Below are positions 34,378 to 45,730 of a DNA stretch of 64,000 nucleotides, piece by piece. Positions within the stretch are counted from its first letter, which is position 1, and the number at the start of each line of letters is the position of its first letter. The DNA is taken from the NCBI GenBank assembly GCA_942486035.1, contig CALNXK010000337.1, positions 218,501 through 282,500 of the forward strand, in the 5' to 3' direction. The DNA is from Porites lobata (Eukaryota; Cnidaria; Anthozoa; Scleractinia; Poritidae). Made by a program: the position numbers and the translations under genes. The notes under the pieces are model-generated. The model did no database searches. It was given only the letters and a program-made list of their open reading frames with translations, and was not told the DNA's origin.

Positions 34378-34895
34378 TTGAGTTTGATCGTCCGGGTGAA
34401 CGTAGTCCTGAATAGGACTGTTCTTGTTGACAGTGACTGACGTTTCGACAACCTGTACGGTAGTCATCTTCAGAGTCAAAGTGAGTTGTATCACCTCAGT
34501 TGATGGTATTATACTCTGGTTATTGATCTGATTGGTCAATTACGTCGCGATGTTATTGGTCGTCTGTCAGTTAAGCCGTGATGTTATTGGCTATGAAGAC
34601 TCGTAATCAGTAATTGGTGCGTTTCGATCCGTCTGTTGGCACAGTTAAACAGTCGTCTATTGTTAGTCAAATTGTCAGTTCTCCAATCGTTCTCTCGTAG
34701 TTAGTTTTGCTTGATCTCGTCAATAAGTCGTTTGTACGGCGTGGTGACTGCTGGCTACGATTCAGTGGCGTTTGCTCTAAGTTAGTAACTAGCTTTCTAA
34801 AGTAAGACGTTGATAGTAGTCTGTAGAATACGTTATACATGTCGCAGAGTCCCAGTCAATTTGATATTTCGTCTGTAAATGGTGCTCAGCAATGT
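34378..34895. repeat. Interspersed repeat copy 2
   Basis: Same-orientation relative of 7840-8355; see that entry for shared blocks. In the gene B intron between the TM1 and GPS exons. Confidence 0.75.
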
Positions 34896-35296
34896 GATTG
34901 TTGACGTCACCATTCCTCGTCGCTCGCTTGAAATGACTCCTGGGCTCAAACCTTTCACAGTTTTTATATTATTATTTCTTTTCAATTTCCCAAGGGACAA
35001 ATATCCCAAGAGTACTTGAAAAAGGTACTTGCGTAACATTTTGTACGGAAAACATATTGCAGTAACGTGAATGAGTCGCAAACAGTTTTCAAAGGAAACA
35101 AGAAGTTTGATTAACAATGATGTCTACTCAAACTAATCAAGAAAACATTGCACCAAAAGCTGTTAACTATCATTTTTGTTTGTTTTCTGTGGTTCTTTTA
35201 GTGGCCAATAGACTCTTAATGATAACCATCCTAGGAAAGTTCGGATTAGACAAAATGTCAAAACTTCCGCCTCATACTTAGTAATGAATACGTTAC

Positions 35297-35426
35297 CTCA
35301 GTATCATCTCCTATTTGCATAAGAACAGCAAAGTGTGTGAGATGATTACAGGTACAAATAACCTGAGATTCACTTCTGTTTACTAAAGAGCATCCTCTAC
35401 TTGACCATGAGCCATTAAACTTACTC
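35297..35426 (-). CDS. Gene B exon 9: GPS cleavage motif
   Basis: Contains FNGSWSSRGC and ICTCNHLTHFAVLMQIG. All GPS cysteines and the HL/T cut site are kept despite lesions elsewhere. 130 nt, the same length as gene C. Confidence 0.85.
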
Positions 35427-35904
35427 CTTAAAGGGAAATTGATAAAGTATTTTTAAGATTAGGAAACGTTTTCTGACGGTTAGTTAACCTACTGATTAAT
35501 GTATACAGCAGTTAATAGTTAGGGGTATCAACAATTCACAGTGTACGATCCATAGGGGTAACTTGCAACTGTCCAAAGCTTATCTGAACCTAATCTTAAG
35601 GCTACCTATACCCAACCAAAGACAACCCTACCTAAGTAGTAAACATACTTAGTACCTTAGAAAACGTTTATAAAGGACAATTGTGACATTTTTTTTTTCT
35701 GGAGCATGGCTAGTTTTTGATGACAGACATACAAACGTAACGTTTAACATCTTTTATGTTAACATAATGGGTAATGTGAACAACTTACTAGCAAATACAT
35801 TACAGTTCCAGCATAAAAGGATTAAATAACAGTTGATGAAAAATAACAGTTTTAGAAAGAAAATTTTTGGAAGATTCACAACTTAAACACACAAAAATAC
35901 AAAC

Positions 35905-35957
35905 TTTATATCAAAATCCCAGAAGACACAATTGGGCGTATCCTCGACTTTTATATT
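35905..35957 (-). CDS. Gene B exon 8: GPS first Cys segment
   Basis: Reads NIKVEDTPNCVFWDFDIK; 53 nt as in gene A, with the weaker donor GTTTGT. The exons expected between this and 37140 were not found. Confidence 0.75.
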
Positions 35958-36879
35958 CTGCAATATAAAAATGCATTTCAAATAAATAAATAAATAAATT
36001 TGAAAAACTTCACATAATTCTGATTGAATTGTTTTTTGAAATCCAAACTCAATCCTCCATGACGTAACCTCCGGGTTTCGACAAACACTGTTTATGGGGT
36101 AAGGGAGAGGGGTGGGCCTGTGTGAATTGGAAAACGCCCCAGAAATGCAAAAGTGTCCCAAGACATTTGTCCATGATCGTAGGTGTGAAACGTTTAAGTC
36201 CCAAGAGTGACCAATTCAAAATTTCGCCTTAGGATATGGTTGTGACTATAATGGATGCCTAAAAATTTTCTTATAGAAACAGTACTCGTCTTCACTCAAA
36301 ATACATGATAAGAGTCATAAACCATCAGCGGCTAATTATAACAGGCGACACTGGGTTTCTTTTTTAAGATACTTTAGATGGCATTGATTATTACATTGTT
36401 TTATTTCCTGAAAGCTAACCGTTTTTAAAAGAGTGCTTAACCCTAATCACTGTCCTTCAGTGCTAAACCCTGTATTCAACTCTTTTCCTTGCACGACTGT
36501 CTCTAACTATAATTTCCCCACTTTTCGCAAAGATGTGCCCAAAAAATTGGCATGAATTGTTCTCTCCGACGGGTATAGCGTTGTGTAATAAACATTAAGT
36601 GTCCGACGTGATTTTAAGGTCTCCGTTCTACTCACAACCCTTAGTATATCCATACATCATCAAGAGAAATGGTCATGAGGATTAATAAACTGATCGCTAC
36701 ACAATGGGAATGAATCAAAACGCTTATACCTTTTATGAAATTTTCCCAACTAACTGTCTAGGGAAATATAAGGAAATTGCACTCTAGGGAATTTACATGT
36801 GGATATTGGGGGAGGGGTGGGGGGGCTTAAGCAAACTTTAATACGCTGGATAGAGACGGTATACATATCGTACGTATAT

Positions 36880-37095
36880 ATCGCCCCATGTAAGGGAGTC
36901 ATTCATAGATTCTGGATTCCCATGCCGTAGATTCCGGATTCCAGGTAATGGATTCCAGCTTTTGTCAGTGGAACTTGGTTAGTGGGATTCCGGATCCTTT
37001 AGTTCTATTCCGTATTCCAAAGTCCAGAATTTCTGTTTCCACGAAACAATGTTTTCCGGATTCCGAATCCGGAAACACTTACATGGAGCGAAACA
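36880..37095. mobile_element. MITE-like element with CCGGATTCC phrases
   Basis: Starts CGCCCCATGTAAGGGA and ends TTACATGGAGCG, giving short inverted ends. It occupies part of the interval where gene B's missing GAIN exons would be expected. Confidence 0.55.
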
Positions 37096-37139
37096 CTATA
37101 ATAAGGAAATTTAATTTCCACTGAACTATTTCTCCCTAC

Positions 37140-37250
37140 CTCGTGTTTTAAGGAATTCTGCTGGTATGATTATCTTCACTTTCATATTATCTTCAGAAGG
37201 ATATGTTACATCGCTTTTGCGACCATCTCCAATCTTTTCTACCATGATCA
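37140..37250 (-). CDS. Gene B exon 5: GAIN domain
   Basis: Contains VEKIGDGRKSDVTYPSED and ends KIIIPAEFLKTRG. The phase-1-in, phase-1-out pattern matches genes A and C, but the preceding exon ends in phase 2. Confidence 0.65.
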
Positions 37251-37607
37251 CTATGAGGGTGAAAAAAATTCCCTTATTAATGCATTTTATTTGTTTGTCA
37301 ATGCAGCAAGATCAAAATAAGCAAATACGTCGAAAATCAAGATTGATAATAAAAAGAAATACCATTCCTATAATTATTACCGACAATGAACAACTGAACT
37401 TCAAGGAGAGCAGTAAAAGGAATAACTATAGCGGATTGAAAGAATGTAATATATGTTGGCCTTAATATCTGTCATGGTGTTCTGCATCTGCCTCTGCTAA
37501 TGCATACGTTGAATAGTAATTGGGGCATATCTACTGCTATTTTGATAACTGAATAATTAATGCTTGGTATAGCTACTTCTACTTTAAGTCAAAGCTTCCC
37601 AAAGTAC

Positions 37608-37783
37608 TTTCCATTGATAATTCTCGTAGAATTTACGATGGATTTGGTGTCTAGATGAGTACTCGCGTACTTTTCTATGAAGTTTTCAAGCTGCTGAAGC
37701 CCTGACAACACATTTGCGTTAATCTTGTGATTTGAAATACCATGAAACTGTGACAACAGAACGGATGTCTCATTCGCTGCAAT
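37608..37783 (-). CDS. Gene B exon 4: GAIN helical part, shifted donor
   Basis: Reads IAANETSVLLSQFHGISNHK and continues to STRIINGK. It aligns with DAANITNELF of gene A. The only GT near the end gives 176 nt (phase 2); gene A and C exons end in phase 1, so this copy runs out of frame into the next exon. Confidence 0.65.
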
Positions 37784-38034
37784 CTAAAAGCATAGGAAAA
37801 GTGCTTATAATTACTGTTGTTAGAGAAAAACCATGCTGATTAAGATCTGAAAAATTGTGGAGATCGACAGGATCGAGGAGGGTCGGCCGAAGTGGATTTA
37901 AACACCCTCCAAGATCTTGCAGCACAACTGATTCTGATTCTTCATATCATACAAAAGCTGAAACCAATAATGGTGTTATTTTTCATTCAGAATAATTTAT
38001 CACTCTCCCGCAGCCAGAAAAGGGAAATAAATAA

Positions 38035-38624
38035 ATATTATTATTCATTCAAAATATTTCCCCTGTTCTGATTGGCTAAAAGCACACGTTTAATTCACCA
38101 TAACCAGTTACTGATGACCAAATTTGGAAGAATTTTGCGATTAATGAACCGATGACGTCAAAAGTGCAGCTTTCTTGCAGGTTAATGCACTGTTAACCGA
38201 GAAGACCTGGGGACCAGGTTTTTTTTTGGTTGTGAACTTGAAAAATGGCGGACATTTTACTCGTTTCAAGAGTAAGAACTAGGCGAAAAATAACTAAAAA
38301 CATGGCAAGAACAGCAAGAAGACAACTCGAAGGGCGACATCTCCTATTTGGAGAATATTTGCGGAGCTGAACAAACCCTAAACGTGCACTATCGAAGATG
38401 AAATTCACATGGATGGATTGATGGAGGTAAGCATGTTTCAGCCATGTTATTAAACTAGGAATTATTTTGAATAAATAATAAAACAATTATTGAAATCGGC
38501 TTTCGTATCATATGAAGAATTATGGAGAGCTCGGAGGGTGTTATCCGTCGAGGCCGTATAACACCCTCCTCGATCTCCATAATTCTTCATAAGATACTCA
38601 GCCTCATTCATTAATTGCTAAACG

Positions 38625-38630
<6 letters not shown>
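38035..38630. mobile_element. Interspersed element, copy 2
   Basis: Relative of 21590-22090, ending in a hairpin that pairs AAGAATTATGGAG with CTCCATAATTCTT, followed by an (ATA) microsatellite to 38703. Confidence 0.75.
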
Positions 38631-38705
<75 letters not shown>

Positions 38706-38917
38706 GTAAAAGGTCAACGTTTTAATTCTTCGGAGCAAACACCAACTATATAGCTAGCGATATAAACGACAACTTCGAAATGTCTTACCATGGTCACTTT
38801 TAGACAATTGAAACCAATTATTTACTGGTATTTAACCACTGAGCACTGCATTTTGTTGAAAGACCGTAAATTTCTATTTCACTAAAAGGAAACAACAATC
38901 AATTCATAATAACTTAC

Positions 38918-38971
38918 CTGCAGAGAATTTCCATCGAAAATGCGAAGCTGTTTTATCTTCGCGATGTATTC
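38918..38971 (-). CDS. Gene B exon 3: short pre-GAIN exon
   Basis: Eighteen codons reading EYIAKIKQLRIFDGNSLQ, phase 0/0, donor GTAAGT. Same length and position as gene A exon 3. Confidence 0.65.
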
Positions 38972-39247
38972 CTGAATCTTTTAAAAGAAAGATTATGAAT
39001 AGTTTAGCACTGAAAAATAATAAAAGAAATGAAGTAAATGCATTCTTTAGACCCTGGAGAGGGTGTTTACATCATTTAAGAGCAGGTTTTCGAAAATTAA
39101 GTATCCGTACAGGAAAATTTTGAAACTTTCTTTTCCTTTCTTTCTTCCTTCCTTCCTTCTTCCCTTCTGTTCACTTTTCCTTTTTATTTCCTTTTTTTAA
39201 AGCAAATTTCATTACAAAACCTTGAAGAGTAGTCAATATGATGGTAC

Positions 39248-39444
39248 CTGTCTTTCTTGGCTCACTGGTATTTTAGGTAAAACACTGGAGACGAAAGAGG
39301 GAGTGCTATAAGCCTTTGTAGGCACTATACTTTCGGTGTAATGTGGTGACAGTTTCACAGTGGGTGTAACTGTAATAGAGAATGTTGCTGTGCTTTCCAC
39401 GCCTGATGCCGTTGACGTTGTGAGCTTTTGTGATGTTGGTAGAC
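39248..39444 (-). CDS. Gene B exon 2: Ser/Thr-rich stalk
   Basis: About 65 residues beginning LPTSQKLTTSTASGVEST and ending in VSQERQ. Ser/Thr/Pro-rich, phase 1 in and phase 0 out, less than half the length of the gene A stalk. Confidence 0.7.
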
Positions 39445-39529
39445 CTTCAAAGAAAATTATAACAATGTTCAGATATAGCGCGCACTGTGATTGGTTGAAA
39501 AAGCATGCCTTATGAGAGTATAAAAAATG

Positions 39530-39960
39530 ATAATAATAAAAATAATTATAGCGGAGCTCCGCGCGCGAAGCGCGCCAACGAAGCACCATGGGTAAGAAAA
39601 TTTAGAAAACCATCCATCCGAGAAAATTTGGTTATGACGTAGCGTACGCCCTTACACTCTTTGCAGGGGGAGGGAAGGGAATCAGGTGTCAGCCCGTCCG
39701 GGGAAGGAGTATGTCATAAATCGCGCGATGCATTTGTGCAACCCATCGACATTCTTTTTGTTATTCTTGGCTGGCTTGTTTACCGGGTTGTGGTTGATAA
39801 ATGCGCCGCACGACAAAAAGAAATCGGGAATCATCGTTTTCAAAAATAAGCTACTCTTAGTGAGCTTACTTCGCCTTGCTGGACTATGCGAAAAATCTTA
39901 AGCGATTCTGGCCTTACTTGATGGGTTTCCGTGCTGCATCTCGACCGGTAAGCTTGAGTA
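39530..39960. repeat. Interspersed repeat starting AGCGGAGCTCCGCGCG
   Basis: Contains CGGAGCTCCGCGCGCGAAGC and GGTTATGACGTAGCGTACGC phrases, which I associate with abundant coral repeats. It lies in gene B intron 1 and produces the plus-strand open frames at 39661-39901, which are not considered genes. Confidence 0.5.
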
Positions 39961-40029
39961 ATTTTATTGCATTTTATGTGTTTTCTTTTTTCATGTTTAT
40001 GCCGTCATTTTACGCACATTTGTAAGGTT

Positions 40030-40440
40030 TGAATAAGTAAGTAAGTAAGTAAAGCCTTTATTTAAAGAGGGTAGCACCTAATAGCGAAAGGCTAATAAAC
40101 TTGTGGCCCTCATAAAATACACAACTATTTACAATCTAATAAATATTGTAAGCTAAAATATATAAACATTTAAAATAAAACAAGATTCGATATTTATATA
40201 TATAAAAAAAAATATTAAATGATAAAATGATGCAAACATTGTTGTTTCTTAAAAATCTTGGAAAACATGTTCTTTTTAAAACATGCTACAGAATCTAGTT
40301 TCCTAATTTCAATTGCTCTGGGACCCAGTGACGCTGATAGCTCAAGTTGACACGTTGACACGTTGACTGCTCTGTCTTGCACGCTGGAAATACTTTTTTC
40401 CGGGTAAAAATACTTAGCTGTTTGCATTGAAAGTTATATT
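40030..40440 (-). mobile_element. LINE 3' end fragment
   Basis: Minus-strand frame ends LGPRAIEIRKLDSVACFKKN, a pattern of non-LTR RT C-termini, followed downstream by AT-rich DNA and a TTAC repeat tail (40039-40050). In gene B intron 1. Confidence 0.55.
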
Positions 40441-40596
40441 CCACATGTCATTTCACGAATCGAATTTTACTAAGGACTGAAATACGGCTTTCTAACTCGA
40501 TCGTCATTTCTTTTAGCAATGCTGTAGGGAAACAGCTGTTTGAAAAAGAACAAAATATTTAAGAAAATGGACTAAATATAATTATGTGATACTCAC

Positions 40597-40645
40597 AGGT
40601 AAACAGGAATATCACAGATATAAACAGGAAGTTACGGCCTGCCAT
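40597..40645 (-). CDS. Gene B exon 1: start codon and signal peptide
   Basis: ATG at 40645-40643, reading MAGRNFLFISVIFLFT and then a T that completes Cys with the next exon. Strongly hydrophobic core. Donor GTGAGT, phase 1, as in gene A exon 1. Confidence 0.75.
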
Positions 40646-41093
40646 CTTGTTACCTTTGCAACAGTTAAAAGAAAATAATTTCAAAGTTTATTTAACGAAT
40701 TCTCATTTGTTAGAATTGAAATTTTTCTTAGTGTTTAACTTACTATAGATGCTCAACATAATGTAATGACACAAGGAAAAAATAATGATGTCCTTTTAAA
40801 ACAAGAAGTTGATTTTTTAGTCACCGCATAAATGCAGTTACGTTTCACGTATTACTCCAAACGAGGAAATAAGCCCATATTTTGCTGCACTGAGAATTTA
40901 AGACAATTTTTGTCTTTGATCCAGTGTGTACCTTGGATGTGAATTGACGAAATTGACGAAAGCCACAAGGACAGCGCGTCACTCTAGCCGAAAGTGAACT
41001 GGAAACTAACCAAAATACTCGGGTTGAGCGCTGAAAATAGTGGTTAGGGTTAAGCACGGGCTATAATAATTAGGTTTAAACACTGAAATAGTC

Positions 41094-41160
41094 AAATCCT
41101 CTATGGTGTAGAGGTGTTAGGGTTAGGACTTCAGAGCTTAAGATCCCTGGTTCGATATAC
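41094..41160 (+). repeat. tRNA-like Pol III box pair, possible SINE head
   Basis: TGGTGTAGAGG (41104-41114) resembles a tRNA A box and GGTTCGATA (41149-41157) resembles a B box, about 35 bp apart. No cloverleaf could be drawn convincingly, so this is more likely a SINE head than a tRNA gene. Confidence 0.3.
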
Positions 41161-42361
41161 TTGCTTATGACACTTTCGATCTTCTTTTTTCTTAAAATTA
41201 TTGAAGAGACTAAGAAATTCTTAAGTTTCAGACTTAGAAAAGATGGGTGACGCGCTGTCGCTGATGTGTTCTCAGTGGTGAGGTGCAGAGAATGCATGAT
41301 ATTACTGTGACTAGGATGCTCTCGGTGCTCTAGCTTTGTATCTGGAAAGCGTTGTTATCTTCCCCTCATGCAAGTGTGCCGATTTTTTGGAACTTTTTAA
41401 ACTTATAATTTACCAATAGATAATACAGATCGAAAATGAAATAATTATAAAGGTAAGAATTGCTAAAAGTAAAAGAAATGAGAATAATAGGTATACGATG
41501 TTTTCTACAACTCGGGCTATATGTCAGTTTCCTTCCTCGCTAACTACCGTTATAAAAAAGGCGAAAAAATGTTTGAAGCTAAGAACCATAGCCTAAATTT
41601 TTGAAACGGGCACATGACTCAAAGGGGTACTATCTCATTTGACTAAAAAAATAACTTAAAGGGGTGCTATCTCACCTGGCTAAAAAGAACAGAGCATAAC
41701 TGCACCGAGAAGTCGTTTTGTCAACAATCGCAACAAAAATTTATGCGATGACTTACCCGCCACGTAAGATTCCAAATATTGTGTTACCAGAAATTTGCAG
41801 TCAGCTTTCCATAAAGTCAAAACAGGTTCTCCGCAGTATTACCAATACACGATGCGCTCTAGATTAGGTCGAAATAGTATAACGAAAACGGGTCGATTTT
41901 TAACGTCTCCTTGTTTTAATGTGCTTCCCGTAAAATCCTCTTTTGAAGCACGCCATATGCTAACTGTTCATAAAATTTCTTGGATCAAAGCAGGTGGAAA
42001 ATATTTGTCAGGGCATCATATAAGTATGTATTTAACGGTGCAACGGTAAAACAGTGGTTTCAAACGACCAATCAATATCAAAGAATATCATATCACATTT
42101 CGATACAAATTAGTCTAAGAGAAGAAATTTACCTTATTAGAAATTCTTGGAAAACGAGTGACATAGTGACATACACTAATACTAGTTAGATAACTCGCCA
42201 AATAATTTTGAACCTTTAAAAGACATTATTCTTCTTTTCAATGATACAGTGTGCAAAGGGGTAATATAAGACTATTCGGGGCTATTTGCATGATGCAGGA
42301 ATGACTTTCACTCGGAATAAGTTTCGTTCCAGAATTTGATTCACATGACAAAATGACTGGC

Positions 42362-42597
42362 TTAAGGTTGATTTCCACTGTCGCGTAATTTTTACGAGCG
42401 TACACATGTAAATTTTACGCGCGTAAATAAAATAGAGGCAATGTATGGACGGTCACGCGTAAGCGTGAACGTTGAGCGAGGTTCATCTAGCTTTTACGTT
42501 TATGCACGACTTTTCATACATTGCCTCTATTTCATTCACGCATATAAATTTACGCACGTTAAAAAATTACGCGACACTGGAAATCAACCCTAAGTGT
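42362..42597. mobile_element. Palindromic MITE, TTAAGGTTGATTTCC family
   Basis: The left arm TTAAGGTTGATTTCCACTG and right arm GACACTGGAAATCAACCCTA are inverted; ATTGCCTCTATTT and its complement recur inside. A truncated relative follows directly at 42598. Confidence 0.75.
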
Positions 42598-42675
42598 ACG
42601 AACGTAAATTTTACGCTCGTAACAAAATAGAGGTAATGTATGGAAGGCCGCGCGTAAACGCAAGTTGAGCGAGGT

Positions 42676-45600
42676 GGCCTGGCGCACGCTACTGGTGTAC
42701 ACGGCTAAGAATCTCACATCGTTTGGCTCTTATGAACTTATTAAAACTCAGATCGCATCGATATTTGGCAAGAAGTTAAAGTTTATAAACAGCTTTTCGT
42801 TGAATATTTTTTTCCTGGCTGTAAGACCAAAATAAAATTGAAATATGAAAAATATTGCTCAAAATGGGACCATTTTTTAACAGCTCGCGTAACATTTACA
42901 GTCTAACCACGCATATTGTGGGATTTCTCTGTTTCTGTTAATGGTACTTTGGAAAAATTTCTCCGAAGAGGTCAGTGACTTATGAGTACTAACTGTATTA
43001 AAAATTACTGAACATAATGGCAAAAATACAAAGTTTAGGGCGTTTTCAGAAAGATGTTCTGTCTACATACGATCTCTGTGCAGCGCGAACGTCAATTTAA
43101 AAGATTGCTTTTCATTGACTTTCTGTTGTTGTTAAGAGAAGAAATAATAATTTTTGGAATGCTCATAAGTTAAATTTTCCTTATAGACTAACTGTTAAGA
43201 ATTCAGGAAACCCATTTTTACGCTAAGATCAAATATGTAAGGTTAGACAGCATTTTTTTAACGTGAAAATTCGTAAACCGTGCGTTGGACCGAAAATCGG
43301 ATTCTACAGTGTGCTTTGGCATAAAGATTTTGTGCCTAGAATGTGCCTAAGATGTGCATAAAGTGTGCATTTTAGTTTTGAAAAACGTGCCTAAGCCGTG
43401 CCTAAGTTGTGCCTAAACTCTGCCTAATCTGTGCACAAGCTGTGCCAAAATATTGAGTCACTCGGAAAATCGTGTCCAGCCTATCGAGCTCCACAGCGAA
43501 CGAAAAGGGCGCACGGCAATTATGTCAGTTTTGAGGTTTACGAAGTCTAGAAACACGGTCTGACGACCTTTTTATCCCCTAATAAGAAATAACATGACTC
43601 AGAATACGGTTAGAGACAGCAGGGAAAGCCCCGACAAACAGGAAAATGGAATCTTAAACAGGTTAGCGTATTTAAAGTAAGTGCTCAGCATGCAATAGCG
43701 CTTTCTACTAATGACGTCACAAATTTCTGGTCCCTGCTGTGACTCAGACATTAAACCTGACCAGTGTAAGAGTTTAGTATGGGAAAGTCACGTTCGGTAA
43801 CAAATTTTCGTCGTCTTTGAAGATGTTTATCGTTAAACGAAACAAAATCCACCTTGGTTTCGATAATAAATATCCTGAAAATAATCAACTCGTGCCAAGA
43901 CAGCGTTAAACGTGGAAAAAACTGTACAGATGAGTGGTTTTATTTCTTATGCGGCGTCATATTTGCTGTGGGTAAAATTATGTTAAAATGTGTGGAGAAC
44001 AGGGCTTCATAGCTATGCGTGAAACGCTGCATTTGGTTAAATTTATAGGCAAAGGTTGCTCAATTTTTTTTCGAGTGCTTATGTTACGCTATAGTACTAC
44101 GAAATATAAAGTACTAAAGTATTCGTCGCGGATTCATATGGTCTACCTGGCCGCACAACAACAGAACAAACTTATGCAATTTCCGGTTTGTGCTAATGTT
44201 GGTGTGCTTTTCACCGTAGATATTCTGTCACAGGCCTGCGAGAAGCACATCCCAACTCGATTTTCTCTTTAGCACTTTCGGTTTTGGAGTATTACACAGC
44301 CAATAATGTTATGTCATGTTTCAGTGCATAGCGGTGCTTTCTGCCTAAGACCCCTAAGACACAGAGCTAGGGATCCGATTTCAGTAGCCTTCTTTGATCG
44401 AGTCGCTTTATTTTCTGATTTTAACCATTTATTTGAGTTACTGGACCAGGTTTTGCTCCCAATAGCAGTAGGGCCTTTTATATATTGGAATTATGCTCAA
44501 AAAACATTTTAAAAACGCTAACTGCGAATTTTATGAACAGTTTTCATGTCGGAAACGTATGTTTCCCATACAAAGCCTTGGAGTAGAATGCAAAGTTTGT
44601 CTGAGTCACGCGGGGGGTCTAAGGTGACAAAACCTATTTTTAGTAATAGCATAAAGCGCTATTACATTGTTGATATTATGCTAATTTCATCGATGTTAAA
44701 AAATTTCCAAGTAGGTTTCTTCTCCCCTTCTTAATGGAGCGTTTAGTTGGAACAAAATATTTGTTTTTTTCAGGAGGGCAGATTTGCATTCAAAAAAAGA
44801 ATTTACTTGTGATATGACTTATAAAATGAAAACGAAAAAATTGATTGCACGCCGATGAGTTTTGATGAAATAAATGCACGTCTCATCGATTATTATACGA
44901 TCAAAGCTTAATTTGCTAACAGAGCCAGAAAACAAAAACAAACAAGCAGCTTGAATTATTTTACTACAGTGTAAATCCTACTTTTTTAGTTAGAGAAATA
45001 TTTTTAAAAACCAGCCGCATTTTGTATTTAAAAATAACACGCGTTGGCATGAAGGTTTCAAATTACCACTCTGTACTTTTCATGTTGTTATGCAAATTCA
45101 GGCCAATTTTACCGCGATCGCAAAAAGTATTTTCTACGACTTTTATTGGCTATTTTTGTGCCTCACTTCTTTAGCTTTGTTTTTGTTATCATGGCTTCGA
45201 CTTTCTTTCACGATTTCTTTTAGAAACGAAAGAAAGCGAGTCTATAAAATTGCATGGCAATCGAAAAGGTTCAGACGGGCATATACCGCGTGTGAATTTC
45301 CACTTTATCCTCGGAGTAAACACGGACTGTCGAAGAATACTTTAATTTTCCAGACTTTCGGCGCGGCTCAAAACTTACACTTCCTATACTTCTAACTGTA
45401 TCGTGTTTGATCTGAGTTATTTTTGTAATTCGTACCAAGTTTGTTCCTTTTTGCAAGTCGGGTTACAAAGATTTTCAAAAAAGTGCCCAGCGTTGAATAT
45501 TTGTGCCCAAACCGTCCCTAAACCGTGCCAAAACTGTGCCCAAACGGTGCCAAAAGTGTGCCTTAGCAATATTTAAAACGTGCCGTAACTGTGCCTAAAG

Positions 45601-45730
45601 TGTGCCTAATCTGTGCCTTTGCATGTTTTTTTCCCGTGCTTTGGCACAAAAACCGTGCCTTTTCTTGAGCGCGAATCGTGCGTAAGGCACGGTGTTACGC
45701 TCGTGTACACCAGTAGCGCGCGCCAAGCCA
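42676..45730. mobile_element. 3.06-kb nested element with GTGCC iterons
   Basis: Inverted ends GGCCTGGCGCACGCTACTGG and CCAGTAGCGCGCGCCAAGCC extend to about 28 bp (through GTGTACACG), with a candidate 4-bp duplication AGGT on each side (42672-42675, 45731-45734). It interrupts a MITE related to 42362-42597. Arrays of GTGCCTAA-like phrases lie at about 43306-43460 and 45480-45690. Open frames at 43988-44272, 44306-44512 and 45090-45395 match nothing I recognise. Confidence 0.7.

Larger units (their letters stand above)
29406..40645 (-). pseudogene. Gene B: adhesion GPCR paralogue with multiple lesions
   Basis: Same exon plan as gene A. Recognised exons: 40597-40645, 39248-39444, 38918-38971, 37608-37783, 37140-37250, 35905-35957, 35297-35426, 33884-33987, 33173-33275, 32659-32809, 31638-31722 (or to 31620), 31472-31538, 30294-30425 and 29406-29684. 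Problems seen: the only donor after 37608 is one base later than in gene A and breaks the frame into 37250; no exons equivalent to gene A exons 6 and 7 were found between 37140 and 35957; the donor after TM4 reads GA instead of GT; and about 26 residues of TM5/ICL3 are missing. No internal stops were found in the recognised exons, so decay is recent, or unusual splicing rescues part of it. AATAAA at 29221-29216 could be the poly(A) signal. Confidence 0.7.

Noticed and set aside
39661..39901. Overlapping plus-strand frames near 39.7 kb
   Set aside because: They lie in a high-copy-looking repeat inside gene B intron 1.
43988..45395. Open frames inside the 3-kb iteron element
   Set aside because: AT-rich, hydrophobic, no recognised motif and no mutual splice pattern.
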